Shown here piece after piece: positions 44,989 through 54,087 of a DNA stretch of 64,000 bases; position 1 is the stretch's first letter, and each line of letters begins with the position of its first letter. Source of the stretch: VRUE01 sp963837735 (lineage in GTDB: Bacteria; Actinomycetota; Thermoleophilia; Solirubrobacterales; 70-9); the NCBI GenBank assembly GCA_963837735.1, contig CAWIOM010000011.1, forward strand, positions 124,001 through 188,000, written 5' to 3'. The notes beneath the pieces are model-generated. The model saw nothing but the letters and a program-made list of their open reading frames with translations. It was not told the origin of the DNA and searched no databases. Position numbers and translations under genes: made by a program.

Positions 44989-45387
44989 GTGATCTCGATC
45001 ACCTCGAAGTCGCGCTACGCCGTCGTCGCGATGGCCGAGCTGGCCCGCTCCGGCGACCGGCCGGTGCCGATCAAGGAGCTCGCCGAGCGCCGCAAGATCC
45101 CCGAGCAGTTCCTCGAGCAGCTCTTCTCGACCCTGCGCCGGGCCGGCCTTCTGACCAGCCACAGGGGAATGAAGGGCGGCTACACGCTCTCGCGGCCCGC
45201 CGACGAGATCACCGTGCTCGAGGTGGTCCAGACGCTCGACGGCAAGGTCGGCCAGGAAGCGGACGAGGCGGGCGGGATCTGGGGCGAGGGCGTCACCGCC
45301 CTGCGCAAGGTCTTCGGCCAGACGACGATCGCCGAAGTCGCCCGCCGCGAGGCGGCCGAGGCGGGCTCGGGCATGTACTTCATCTAG
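44989..45387 (+). CDS. Rrf2-family regulator, CymR-like
   Basis: A 132-aa winged-helix protein: ITSKSRYAVVAMAELARSGD, IKELAERRKIPEQFLEQLFS, LLTSHRGMKGGYTLSRPADEITVLEVV. It has no Cys at all, so it cannot carry the Fe-S cluster of IscR or NsrR. It lies just upstream of cysK and cysE. In Firmicutes the Cys-free Rrf2 protein CymR, together with CysK, represses cysteine genes; a like role is inferred here from family and position. Confidence 0.85.
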   Translation: MISITSKSRYAVVAMAELARSGDRPVPIKELAERRKIPEQFLEQLFSTLRRAGLLTSHRGMKGGYTLSRPADEITVLEVVQTLDGKVGQEADEAGGIWGEGVTALRKVFGQTTIAEVARREAAEAGSGMYFI

Positions 45388-45433
45388 CGGTGGAGGAGCC
45401 CGAGTGTCGGCGCCGGACTCTAGAGTTGCCGGG

Positions 45434-46357
45434 ATGAGGATCGCGGCAGAGGCTTCGGCGACGGTCGGCGAGACGCCGATGGTCGCCCTGCGCGGGCTCG
45501 GCGAGGGGCTCGGCGCGGAGGTCTGCGTGAAGCTCGAGTACTTCAACCCCGGCGGCTCGGTCAAGGACCGGATCGGGGTGGCGATGATCGACGCGGCCGA
45601 GGAGGAGGGCCTGGTCAGGCCCGGGCGCTCGGTGATCGTCGAGCCGACCAGCGGCAACACCGGGATCGCCCTGGCGATGGTCTGCGCGGCCCGGGGCTAC
45701 GAGTTGATCCTCACCCTGCCCGAAGGGATGAGCCGCGAGCGGGCCAAGCTGCTGCGCGCCTACGGCGCCGAGGTCCGTGAGACGCCCTCGTTGGGGGGGA
45801 TGACCGAGGCGGTCGAACTGGCCGAGGAGATCCGCGAGCAGCGCAAGGCCTTCATGCCCCAGCAATTCTCGAACCCGGCGAACCCGGAGATCCACAGGCG
45901 GACGACGGCCGAGGAGATCTGGCGGGACACGGACGGCGAGGTCGGCGCCTTCGTCGCCGGGGTGGGGACCGGCGGCACGATCACCGGGGTGGGAAGGATG
46001 TTGAAGGAGCGGGCCCCCGACGCCCTCGTCGTCGCGGTCGAGCCCTCTGCCTCGCCGGTGCTCAGCGGCGGTGCTCCGGGCCCCCACAAAATCCAGGGGA
46101 TCGGCGCCGGGTTCGTCCCCGAGGTCCTCGATCGCGCCGTCGTCGACGAGACCATCTCCGTCGGCGACGAGGAAGCCCTGGAGACGGCGCGGCTCGTCGC
46201 CCGTCGCGACGGGGTGCTCGCCGGGATCTCGGCGGGGGCCAACATCAGGGCGGCGCTGGAGGTCGCGGCGCGCCCCGAGATGGCTGGGCGGCGGGTGGTG
46301 ACGATCGTCTGCGACTCGGGCGAGCGGTACGTGTCCCTACCCTTCTTCGCACCTTGA
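45434..46357 (+). CDS. cysK: Cysteine synthase A (O-acetylserine sulfhydrylase)
   Basis: A 307-aa PLP enzyme that makes cysteine from O-acetylserine and sulfide. The PLP Lys is in NPGGSVKDRIG (near residue 42), the Asn/Thr loop is PTSGNTGIAL, the phosphate cup is VGTGGTITGVG, and the end is VCDSGERYVS. ATG 45434 gives the normal N-terminus (a GTG 30 bases upstream is less likely). cysE starts 20 bases downstream, so both enzymes of the last two steps are encoded together. Confidence 0.95.
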   Translation: MRIAAEASATVGETPMVALRGLGEGLGAEVCVKLEYFNPGGSVKDRIGVAMIDAAEEEGLVRPGRSVIVEPTSGNTGIALAMVCAARGYELILTLPEGMSRERAKLLRAYGAEVRETPSLGGMTEAVELAEEIREQRKAFMPQQFSNPANPEIHRRTTAEEIWRDTDGEVGAFVAGVGTGGTITGVGRMLKERAPDALVVAVEPSASPVLSGGAPGPHKIQGIGAGFVPEVLDRAVVDETISVGDEEALETARLVARRDGVLAGISAGANIRAALEVAARPEMAGRRVVTIVCDSGERYVSLPFFAP

Positions 46358-46376
46358 GAGACCGACGGAGATACCG

Positions 46377-47099
46377 ATGAGCGCGCTGGGGCGGGTCCTG
46401 CACGAGATCCGGGCCGACGTCGCCGCTGCGCGTGATCGGGACCCGGCCGCCCAGGACGTGTCGACGTTGGAGATCCTCTTCAGCTGGGCCGGGGTTCAGG
46501 CGCTGCTCGCCCACCGATTCGCCCACGCCCTGCGCGGGGCGGGCGTGCCGGTGGCGCCACGGGTGATCGCCTACCTCGCGCGCTCGGTGACCGGTGTCGA
46601 GATCCACCCGGCGGCGAAGATCGGCGGCGAGTTCTTCATCGACCACGGCTCGGGGGTCGTGATCGGCGAGACCGCCGAGATCGGCGAGCGCGTCACCCTC
46701 TACCAGGGAGTGACCCTGGGGGGCACCGGGTTCCAGCGCGGCAAGCGCCACCCGACCCTCGGCGACAACGTCACCGTCGGGTCCGGGGCGAAGCTGCTCG
46801 GGCCGATCGCGGTCGGCGACGGAGCGAAGATCGGTGCCAACACCGTCGTCGTCGAGGACGTCCCCGCGAGCTCGACGGTGGTCGGGAACCCGGGCCACCC
46901 GGTCAAGATCGAGGGCCGGCCCGTGCAGGGCCCCGACGCCGACTGGATCCACCTCCCGGACCCGATCGCCGAGGCGATCAAGACCCTCTCGTCACGGCTC
47001 GCAGAGGTCGAGCGCCGCCTCGCCGACCTCGACGGCGGCGAGGGCGAGGGCAAGTCGGAGCTGCGCCCGCGCACCGGTCGCTCGTCGGCCGGGGGCTGA
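46377..47099 (+). CDS. cysE: Serine O-acetyltransferase
   Basis: A 240-aa enzyme that acetylates serine, feeding CysK. A short N-terminal helical part is followed by the left-handed beta helix of hexapeptide repeats: IHPAAKIGGEFFIDHGSGVV, GETAEIGERVTLYQGVTLGG, HPTLGDNVTVGSGAKLLG, AKIGANTVVVEDVPASSTVV, GNPGHPVK. The catalytic His lies in FFIDHG. A charged tail of about 50 residues follows. It lacks the usual C-terminal Ile that docks into CysK, so the complex may not form. Confidence 0.93.
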   Translation: MSALGRVLHEIRADVAAARDRDPAAQDVSTLEILFSWAGVQALLAHRFAHALRGAGVPVAPRVIAYLARSVTGVEIHPAAKIGGEFFIDHGSGVVIGETAEIGERVTLYQGVTLGGTGFQRGKRHPTLGDNVTVGSGAKLLGPIAVGDGAKIGANTVVVEDVPASSTVVGNPGHPVKIEGRPVQGPDADWIHLPDPIAEAIKTLSSRLAEVERRLADLDGGEGEGKSELRPRTGRSSAGG

Positions 47100-47143
47100 T
47101 GTAGCCTGGCGCCCACCTCTCTCGTCCAGTCGAAAGGCTCGCC

Positions 47144-47728
47144 ATGCCCAAGCGCATGCTCTCCGCGGTTCTCGTCCTCGCCCTGTCCGGTCTCGCCCTC
47201 GCCGCCTGCGGCAGCGGCGAAAGCGACGAAGAAAAGGTCGTCGACGTAATCGAAACCTCCGTCTCCACGACGGATCCCGCCGACTGCAAGGCGCTGTCGA
47301 CCCAGGCCTTCATGGAACAGTCGACCAGCTCGACCGGCAAGGACGCGGTGACGGCGTGCGAAGAAGACGCCGAAGACACCTCCAACGACCCTGAAGACGT
47401 GACGGTCAGTGAAGTCGAAGTCGAAGGCTCCGACGCGACCGCAGACGTCGCCCTGGTCGGCGGCAGCCTCGACGGCCAGACCGTGTCCGTCGCCCTGGTC
47501 GAAGAGGGCGGTGACTGGAAGATGGACCGGATCACCGGCTTCGCGAGCTTCGACCGGCAGAGCCTCCTCGACGCCTTCGAAGAAAACTTCGAAGAATCCG
47601 AAGTCGACGCGCCGCTGGCCAAATGCATCATCGAAGTGCTCGGCGAAGAGTCCTCGCCCGAACTGGAAGAACTGATCGTCAGCGGCGGCGAAGAAGCGTT
47701 CGTCGAACTGGCCCAGGAATGCGGCTAG
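47144..47728 (+). CDS. Lipoprotein of unknown function, GAA-rich codon use
   Basis: A 194-aa protein with a lipoprotein signal: basic MPKRM, hydrophobic LSAVLVLALSGLALAAC, lipobox LAAC with Cys24 as the lipidation site. The mature part is very acidic, with a fold suggesting a DUF4878/NTF2-like lipoprotein domain (VSEVEVEGSDATADVALVG, VEEGGDWKMDRITGF). Nearly all Glu codons are GAA (two GAG seen), while neighbouring cytosolic genes use GAG almost exclusively. Confidence 0.75.
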   Translation: MPKRMLSAVLVLALSGLALAACGSGESDEEKVVDVIETSVSTTDPADCKALSTQAFMEQSTSSTGKDAVTACEEDAEDTSNDPEDVTVSEVEVEGSDATADVALVGGSLDGQTVSVALVEEGGDWKMDRITGFASFDRQSLLDAFEENFEESEVDAPLAKCIIEVLGEESSPELEELIVSGGEEAFVELAQECG

Positions 47729-47830
47729 CCGCCTTCGCGGCGGCACTCATGGCCGGCGGCTGAGGCGGCAGCGAGGAGGACGGATCGCCGCCCGTGGCGA
47801 GCGCGCCGGACGCCTGGCTATGCTCGGCGG

Positions 47831-50092
47831 GTGGCGCTTCAAACCGAGTTCGAGACGCCGGCCAACGGCAGCGGCGGCGCCGAGGCGGCGCCGACCGAGG
47901 CCGGTGCCGATCGCGCCGAGCGACTCCTCGCCGGCCTCAACGACCCGCAGCGGTCGGCGGTCCGCCATCGCGAGGGCCCGTTGCTGGTCCTCGCCGGCGC
48001 CGGCTCGGGCAAGACCCGGGTGCTGACCCACCGGATCGCCTACCTGCTTGCGACCGACCAGGCGCGGCCGGGGGAGATCCTCGCGATCACCTTCACCAAC
48101 AAGGCGGCGAGCGAGATGCGCGAGCGGGTCGGCGACCTGATCGGCCGCTCGGTGCGGGCGATGTGGGTGACGACGTTCCACTCCACCTGCGCCCGCATGC
48201 TGCGCGCCGACGCCGAGCGGCTCGGCTACTCGCGCGGCTTCACGATCTACGACGAGTCGGACTCGCTGCGGATGATGAAACGCTGCATGACCGAGCTCGG
48301 GATCGACCCGAAGCGCTATCCGCCGCGGGCGATCCGCGCCCAGGTCTCCGGGGCCAAGAACCAGCTGGTCGACGCGGCGGCTTTCGCCGACGCCCAGGGC
48401 AGCGTCTTCGAGGAGACCGTGGCGGAGGTCTACGCGCTCTACGAAAAGCGCATGCTCGCGGCGAACGCGATGGACTTCGACGACCTCCTGGTGCGCACGG
48501 TCAACGCGATGGAGCTCTTCGACGAGGTCCGCGACCGCTGGCGGCGGGTCTTCAAGCACGTCCTCGTCGACGAGTACCAGGACACCAACCACGCCCAGTA
48601 CCGGCTCCTGCAGCTGCTCTCCTCCGAGCACGGAAACCTGATGGTCGTCGGCGACGAGGACCAGTCGATCTACGGCTTCCGCCATGCCGACATCCGCAAC
48701 ATCCTCGACTTCGAGCGCGACTTCCCCGAGGCGGAGGTGGTCAAGCTCGAGCAGAACTACCGCTCGACCCAGACGATCCTCTCCGCCGCCAATGCGGTCG
48801 TCGAGCGCAACCGTGAACGCCGCGAGAAGCGCCTCTGGACGGAGATCGCCGGCGGCGACCCCGTGCAGCTCGTCGAGGTCGGGGACGAGCACGAGGAGGC
48901 GCGCTGGGTCGCGGGGGAGATCCAGCGGCTGGCCGAGGACGAGGGCGTGCGCCGCGAGGACGTCGCGGTCTTCTACCGAACCAACGCCATGAGCAGGGTT
49001 TTGGAGGACACCCTGAATCGCTTTGACGTCGCCTACCAGGTGATCGGCGGCACCAAGTTCTACGAGCGGGCGGAGATCAAGGACGCGGTCGCCTACCTGA
49101 GCCTGCTCGTCAACCCCAGCGACCAGATCTCGCTGAGCCGGGTGGTCAACTCGCCTCGCCGCGGGATCGGCAATACCACCCAGGGCCGGCTCGCCTCCCA
49201 CGCCAACACCACGGGGCTGCCGATCTGGGAGGTCGTCGGCAGGGTCGAGGAGGTGCCCGGACTGGGCGCGGCGGCGATCAGGTCGCTGACCCGCTTCCAC
49301 GAGATGATCGAGAGCCTCGCCGAGAGGGCCGCGCGCGGCGATCGGGTCGCCGATGTCCTGCAGGCCGTGCTCAGCGAGAGCGGCTACCTGGAGGCGCTCG
49401 AGGCCGAGCGCACGATCGAGGCCGAGGGGAGGGCCGAGAACCTCGAGGCCCTGGTCGCGGGCGCCGCGGAGTTCGACATCGAGCGCGAGCGGGAGGGCGA
49501 GAGCGAGGTGCCGCCGCTCGAGGAGTACCTGCAGCAGATCTCCCTCTACACCGAGCAGGACGGGCTCAGCGCCGACGAGTCCCTGGTCACCCTGATGACC
49601 CTCCACAACGCCAAGGGCCTCGAGTACGACACCGTATTCATCGTCGGTTGCGAGGAGGGGTCGTTCCCGCACGCCCGGGCCCTGGAAGAGGGCGGTGAGG
49701 AGGAGGAGCGGCGCCTCTGCTACGTCGGGATCACGCGCGCCCGCCGGCGCCTCTACATGACCTGGGCGCGTGAGCGGCGACTCTTCGGGCGGGCCGAGCG
49801 CAACCTGCCCTCGCGATTCGTCGACGAGCTCCCGGCCGAGTTGACCGAACGCCAGGGAAGCGCCGCCGGCGCGGCGGCGCGCTGGGACGCGGGTCTCGCC
49901 TCGCCGGGGCCGGAGCCGATCGACCCCGGGCCGGCCCTGGAGCTGCGGACCGGCGACGACGTCGTCCACGCCAGCTTCGGCGACGGCGTCGTCACCGCGG
50001 TCGAGCCGGGCGGAGTGGTCGTCGTCCGCTTCGCGGGCGACGGCGCCGAGCGCAAGCTGATGGCCGACTACGCCCCGATCAGGAGGCGGTAG
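47831..50092 (+). CDS. pcrA: ATP-dependent DNA helicase PcrA/UvrD
   Basis: A 753-aa superfamily 1A helicase that unwinds DNA 3' to 5' in repair and replication restart. Motifs: GAGSGKTRVLTHRIAYLLA (I), TFTNKAASEM (Ia), VDEYQDTN (II), VVGDEDQSIYGFRHA (III), LEQNYRST (IV), TLHNAKGLEYDTVFI (V) and YVGITRARRRLYMT (VI). The C-terminal Tudor-like part (DDVVHASFGDGVVTAV) that binds RNA polymerase in PcrA is present. GTG 47831 is the start; an N-terminal extension of about 25 residues is low complexity. Confidence 0.95.
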   Translation: MALQTEFETPANGSGGAEAAPTEAGADRAERLLAGLNDPQRSAVRHREGPLLVLAGAGSGKTRVLTHRIAYLLATDQARPGEILAITFTNKAASEMRERVGDLIGRSVRAMWVTTFHSTCARMLRADAERLGYSRGFTIYDESDSLRMMKRCMTELGIDPKRYPPRAIRAQVSGAKNQLVDAAAFADAQGSVFEETVAEVYALYEKRMLAANAMDFDDLLVRTVNAMELFDEVRDRWRRVFKHVLVDEYQDTNHAQYRLLQLLSSEHGNLMVVGDEDQSIYGFRHADIRNILDFERDFPEAEVVKLEQNYRSTQTILSAANAVVERNRERREKRLWTEIAGGDPVQLVEVGDEHEEARWVAGEIQRLAEDEGVRREDVAVFYRTNAMSRVLEDTLNRFDVAYQVIGGTKFYERAEIKDAVAYLSLLVNPSDQISLSRVVNSPRRGIGNTTQGRLASHANTTGLPIWEVVGRVEEVPGLGAAAIRSLTRFHEMIESLAERAARGDRVADVLQAVLSESGYLEALEAERTIEAEGRAENLEALVAGAAEFDIEREREGESEVPPLEEYLQQISLYTEQDGLSADESLVTLMTLHNAKGLEYDTVFIVGCEEGSFPHARALEEGGEEEERRLCYVGITRARRRLYMTWARERRLFGRAERNLPSRFVDELPAELTERQGSAAGAAARWDAGLASPGPEPIDPGPALELRTGDDVVHASFGDGVVTAVEPGGVVVVRFAGDGAERKLMADYAPIRRR

Positions 50093-50096
50093 CGAG

Positions 50097-50945
50097 GTGG
50101 CCGCCCGGGTCATCGACGGCAGGGCGGTCGCAGCCGAGATCCGTGCGCGGGTCGCGGTCGAGGTCGAGGAGTTCGCGGCCGTGGCGGGCCGCACTCCCGT
50201 GCTGGCGACGGTGATCGTCGGCGACGACCCGGCCTCGAAGATCTACGTCGCCAACAAGCACAGGGCCTGCGAGGAGGCGGGGATGCGCTCGGTGCACCAC
50301 GACCTCCCCGCCGACGCGACCGAAGCCGAGCTGCTTGACCTCGTCGCCGCCCTCGGCGCCGACGAGGATGTCGACGGCATCCTCGTGCAGATACCTCTGC
50401 CTGAGCAGATCGACCCCGACGCAGTGGTTGCAGCGATCGATCCGACCAAGGACGTCGACGGCCTGACGCCGCTCAATGCGGGCCTGCTCGCACACGGGAT
50501 GCCGGGGCTCGTCTCCTGCACCCCGGCGGGCGTGATGCGGCTGCTCGAGCACGAGGGTGTCGAGCTGGAAGGGGCCGAAGCGGTCGTGGTCGGCCGCTCG
50601 AAGCTGGTCGGAGTGCCGATCGCGCGGCTGCTGCTGGCGGCGAACGCGACGGTCACCGCCTGCCACTCGCGGACCCGAGACCTGGCGGCCGTCTGTCGCC
50701 GCGCCGACGTCCTCGTCGCCGCCGTCGGCGTTCCCCGCCTTCTGGGGGCCGATGCGATCAAGCCCGGGGCGGTCGTGATCGACGTCGGCATGAACCGCGG
50801 CGAGGACGGCATCTGCGGCGACGTCGACTTCGAGGCGGCCGCCGTGGTCGCGGGGGCGATCACTCCCGTGCCCGGAGGGGTCGGCCCGATGACGATCGCG
50901 ATGCTCCTCGTCAACACCCTCGAAGCCGCCAGGGCGCGGGTGTAG
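50097..50945 (+). CDS. folD: Methylenetetrahydrofolate dehydrogenase / cyclohydrolase
   Basis: A 282-aa bifunctional enzyme that interconverts 5,10-methylene- and 10-formyl-tetrahydrofolate with NADP. The catalytic Lys is in SKIYVANKHRACEEAGM, followed by ILVQIPLPEQID, DPTKDVDGL, the Rossmann motif VVGRSKLVGVPIARLLL, and the signature PVPGGVGPMTIAMLL. The GTG start lies 4 bases after the pcrA stop. Confidence 0.95.
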   Translation: MAARVIDGRAVAAEIRARVAVEVEEFAAVAGRTPVLATVIVGDDPASKIYVANKHRACEEAGMRSVHHDLPADATEAELLDLVAALGADEDVDGILVQIPLPEQIDPDAVVAAIDPTKDVDGLTPLNAGLLAHGMPGLVSCTPAGVMRLLEHEGVELEGAEAVVVGRSKLVGVPIARLLLAANATVTACHSRTRDLAAVCRRADVLVAAVGVPRLLGADAIKPGAVVIDVGMNRGEDGICGDVDFEAAAVVAGAITPVPGGVGPMTIAMLLVNTLEAARARV

Positions 50946-50981
50946 TGTCACCTCAACCGTCGATCCCCAGGAGGAGACCGC

Positions 50982-51662
50982 ATGATTGAACGCCCGACGC
51001 CAGGTGAGCAGGTCGCTGGAATCGCCGGCCTCGCCCTGCTGCTCACGATGTTCCTGTTCGCCTGGTACGGAGTCGACCTGCCGGGCGTCAGCGGCTTCGA
51101 CGCGTTCGACGCCTTCAGCGATTGGTTCAACATCATCCTCGTCTTCGCGGCGTTCGGAGGGATGGTGCTGGCGCTCGTCGGCAGCGGTTCGGAGCGCTCG
51201 CCGATCGCCCTCAGCGTGACCACCACGGTGCTGGCTGGGATCGGCACGATCGTTCTGCTGATCTACATCATCAGCCCGCCGGGGGTGCCCGGCGTCGGGG
51301 AAGCCGTCGTCGAAATCGACCTGACTCGCGAATTCGGCCTCTTCCTGGGGCTGGTCGAGCTCGTCGCCCTCACGGTCGGCGGCTACATGACGATGCAGGA
51401 GGAGGGTGTCTCCTTCGGCAGCGCCGCCGACCAGCTCTCCGACCCGAGCGCCCAGCAGCCGCCCGTGCACCAGCAGGTGCCGCCGCCGCCACCTCCACCG
51501 CCGGCCGCGCATCCGCAGCAGCCCGCCTACGACCCGCCGCCGGAGCCGCCCGCCCAGGCTCCGCAATACGAGCCACCGCCCCAGCACCAGCCTCCGCCGC
51601 CCCCGCCGGCCGCTCCGCCCCAGTACGAACCACCGCCACCACCTCCACCGCCGCCTGCCTAG
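50982..51662 (+). CDS. Four-helix membrane protein with Pro-rich tail
   Basis: A 226-aa protein with four predicted membrane helices (about residues 11-29, 48-68, 77-99 and 112-133) and a cytosolic C-terminal tail of about 85 residues made of Pro, Gln, Ala and Tyr (YEPPPQHQPPPPPPAAPPQY). The tail has repeated QYEPPP units. Similar Pro/Tyr-rich tails occur in actinobacterial membrane proteins tied to envelope growth, but no function can be assigned. It follows folD by 37 bases with AGGAGG as ribosome-binding site. Confidence 0.65.
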   Translation: MIERPTPGEQVAGIAGLALLLTMFLFAWYGVDLPGVSGFDAFDAFSDWFNIILVFAAFGGMVLALVGSGSERSPIALSVTTTVLAGIGTIVLLIYIISPPGVPGVGEAVVEIDLTREFGLFLGLVELVALTVGGYMTMQEEGVSFGSAADQLSDPSAQQPPVHQQVPPPPPPPPAAHPQQPAYDPPPEPPAQAPQYEPPPQHQPPPPPPAAPPQYEPPPPPPPPPA

Positions 51663-51671
51663 TAGGGAGAA

Positions 51672-53570
51672 TCAGGCCGGTGTCGCCTGGGAGGCGATGC
51701 CGGCGGCGACCTGCTTTGCGAAGGCGATGATCGTCATCATCGGGTTGACGTGCACCGCCGAGGGGAAGAGGGAGGCGTCGGCGACGTAGAGGCCGGCGAC
51801 TCCGCGGACGGCGCCGGCGGGATCGCAGACGCCAGCGGCTTCTTCGCCGGAGATCCGCGCCGTTCCCATCGGGTGGAACGCCTCCAGGCGCAGCTCGGAG
51901 GGCTTGAAGCGGGTCGCCTCGAACTGGGCGAGCTGTCCGCGCCGCAGCACTCCGGCCCGGGGGATGTTCGGGTAGACCTCCGTGGCGCCGGCCGCAAAAT
52001 GGACTTCGGCGGCACGTGAGATCCCGAAGACGAGACGCCGGGCATCGTCGTCGGTGAGCCGGTAGCCGGCCTTCAACGAGCCGTCGCCGAGCAGCCTCAC
52101 CCGGCCCGCAGAGCGGTCGGCGAGCTGCACGCCGATCGAGGAGATGTGGCCGAACTGGAGCATTGCTTCCTGATGGGCACGGCCGGCGCCCTGAAGCCAG
52201 GCGCCGCCAAAGGCGAGCGGGGTGAAGGTCGCCTCGAGCAGGACGCGCTCGTGCTCCCACTCGTCGATGTAGTAGCTCTGCATGACACCGTCCCAACCGC
52301 GCACCTCCTCCTCGTAGCGGGCGCCGACCCAGCAGGCGGGGTGGATGTGGAGGTTGCGGCCGACCTGGCCGCCGCCGAGCCCGGAGCGGATCAGCAGTTC
52401 CGGGGTGCCGAGGGCGCCGCCGGCGACGATCGTCGCCCGCCGCGCCCGGACCGTGTAGGCGCGCCGCGAGCCCTCGCCGCGACCGGCGGCGCAGCGAACG
52501 CCCGCAGCCCGCCCGCCCTCGATCAGCACCCGGAGTGCCTCGACCCCGGTGCGGAGCCTCGCCCCGGCTGCCACCGCGCGCGGCAGGTAGCTGACGTGCA
52601 TCCCGCGCTTGGCGTCGATCCGGCATCCGTAGGGGCAGGAGCTGCACTGGACGCAGTTGCCGGCGTTGCGGGAGATCGGCCCGCTGGATACGCCGAGCGC
52701 CTCCGCTCCCTCCATCGCGAGCTGGCCGTTGCGGCCCATGCTCGCCGTGTCGAGCGGCGTCACCCGCAGGAACTCCTCGGCCTCGACGAAATAGGGATCG
52801 AGATCGCGGGCCCAGCTCAGCCCGTGCTCGTCGCGCCAGCTGTCGAGGACCTCCTCGGGGGCTCGGAAGCAGGTTCCCGAGTTGATCACCGTGGTGCCGC
52901 CGACGACTTTCGCGACCGGGACCGGGATCGGCGGGTTGCCCTCGGCCATGGTCAGGCCGCCGTCCCGGTAGAGCGACGCGATCGATGCGAGGTGGCCCCT
53001 GGGGTAGTTGTCGCGGTTGTAGTGGTCGCCGGCCTCGAGCACGATCACGTCGAGGCCCGCCTCGGCCAGGGCGGTGGCCGCGGCCGCGCCGCCGGCACCG
53101 GATCCGACGATGACCACGTCGCATTCCTCGCCGTCCCCCTCGGGGGCCGTGTCGCCGAGCGGGCCCGCCGGCTCGGGCAGGGTGCCGTCGGCGAGCCGGC
53201 AGCTGGTCTCGATCCCGATCCTCTCCTCGACCTCCGGAATCACCGCGTAGCCGAGGGTCGAGAAGACCTTGGCCATCAGCAGCAGCTCGTGGTGGAGCCG
53301 GAAGTCGGAGCCCTCCATGCGGCGCAGGAAGTCGTCGCGGGCCTCAGCGTCGAGGCGGCTGAAGCGCCAGGGGAAGGGCAGCCACTCGAAGGCGACAAGC
53401 CCGAGCCTGATCCTGCTCAGCATCCGCGGGGAGAGCGACTTGAGGAACTCGGCGACCGGGCCGGAGACGTCGACATCGCGCTCGGCGGCGGGCAGCCCGT
53501 CGATGCCGGCGCCCATCGATTCGCAGATCGCGCTGAGGGTTCGTTGCTCGGCGGCCGAGAGCCCCGGCAC
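51672..53570 (-). CDS. GMC-family oxidoreductase
   Basis: A 632-aa FAD enzyme that oxidises an alcohol, possibly a sterol or other lipid. An N-terminal helical segment (LSAAEQRTLSAICESMG) precedes the FAD Rossmann fold VVIVGSGAGGAAAATALAEA near residue 153. A Cys cluster CVQCSSCPYGC near residue 308 is typical of the cholesterol-oxidase/glucose-methanol-choline branch seen in actinobacteria. The C-terminus has HPMGTARI with the catalytic His and VHVNPMMTIIAFA. A membrane protein gene lies 6 bases upstream on the same strand. Confidence 0.88.
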   Translation of the reverse strand: MPGLSAAEQRTLSAICESMGAGIDGLPAAERDVDVSGPVAEFLKSLSPRMLSRIRLGLVAFEWLPFPWRFSRLDAEARDDFLRRMEGSDFRLHHELLLMAKVFSTLGYAVIPEVEERIGIETSCRLADGTLPEPAGPLGDTAPEGDGEECDVVIVGSGAGGAAAATALAEAGLDVIVLEAGDHYNRDNYPRGHLASIASLYRDGGLTMAEGNPPIPVPVAKVVGGTTVINSGTCFRAPEEVLDSWRDEHGLSWARDLDPYFVEAEEFLRVTPLDTASMGRNGQLAMEGAEALGVSSGPISRNAGNCVQCSSCPYGCRIDAKRGMHVSYLPRAVAAGARLRTGVEALRVLIEGGRAAGVRCAAGRGEGSRRAYTVRARRATIVAGGALGTPELLIRSGLGGGQVGRNLHIHPACWVGARYEEEVRGWDGVMQSYYIDEWEHERVLLEATFTPLAFGGAWLQGAGRAHQEAMLQFGHISSIGVQLADRSAGRVRLLGDGSLKAGYRLTDDDARRLVFGISRAAEVHFAAGATEVYPNIPRAGVLRRGQLAQFEATRFKPSELRLEAFHPMGTARISGEEAAGVCDPAGAVRGVAGLYVADASLFPSAVHVNPMMTIIAFAKQVAAGIASQATPA

Positions 53571-53576
53571 GCGCTT

Positions 53577-54020
53577 TCAGCCGGCGCCGGGCCGGCGGTC
53601 GATGCGACCGATCAGCGACCAGAGCCACAGCGAGATCAGGACCAGTGAGCCGTCGAGGAGGAAATTGAGCAGGTAGGCGAAGACGTTTTCGTCGAAGAGG
53701 TAGAAGCCGAGAGAGGTGAGCGAAGAGGCGGTCTTGCCGGCCGCCAGCAGGAGCAGCAGCGCGCGGTAGCGGACAACGTCGGCCTGGGCGACCAGGCAGA
53801 TGCCCGTGATCACGACCATGTAGGAGAAGCCGAGCGCGAGCCACAGCTGCTCGGTGCCGTGCGGGGCGCGGCTGAAGCCGCCGAGCTCGTCGCCGAGGTC
53901 GGAGATCGTGTCGAGGACGCCGTTGGGGACGGCGATGAAGAGGAGGCCGACCACAGCGAAGCTGAGGGCCAGGATCCGCAGGCCCAGGACGGCGAAGCTC
54001 TCCGCTCTCTCTCCCCGCAT
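53577..54020 (-). CDS. Small polytopic membrane protein
   Basis: A 147-aa protein with four predicted membrane helices: ILALSFAVVGLLFIAVPNGV, a LWLALGFSYMVVITGICLVA segment, RALLLLLAAGKTASSLTSLG and NVFAYLLNFLLDGSLVLISL. ATG 54020 starts a good N-terminus. It ends 6 bases before the GMC oxidoreductase start, so it may be its membrane partner or electron-transfer helper; this is inferred from position only. Confidence 0.65.
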   Translation of the reverse strand: MRGERAESFAVLGLRILALSFAVVGLLFIAVPNGVLDTISDLGDELGGFSRAPHGTEQLWLALGFSYMVVITGICLVAQADVVRYRALLLLLAAGKTASSLTSLGFYLFDENVFAYLLNFLLDGSLVLISLWLWSLIGRIDRRPGAG

Positions 54021-54087
54021 CGGCGGGCACTCTAACTGGCTGGACAGCCAGGCGCCGGCTTGGCAGCCGACGCCTAGAATCAGCGCC

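Noticed and set aside
47747..50194. An 815-aa antisense open frame
   Set aside because: It is the exact shadow of pcrA, which has every helicase motif. Its translation is a low-complexity Arg/Val/Asp/Gly mix typical of antisense GC-rich frames.
51470..51660. CRISPR or minisatellite-like repeat
   Set aside because: The repetition comes from CCG/CCA Pro codons in a Pro-rich protein tail; there are no spacers or conserved direct repeats.
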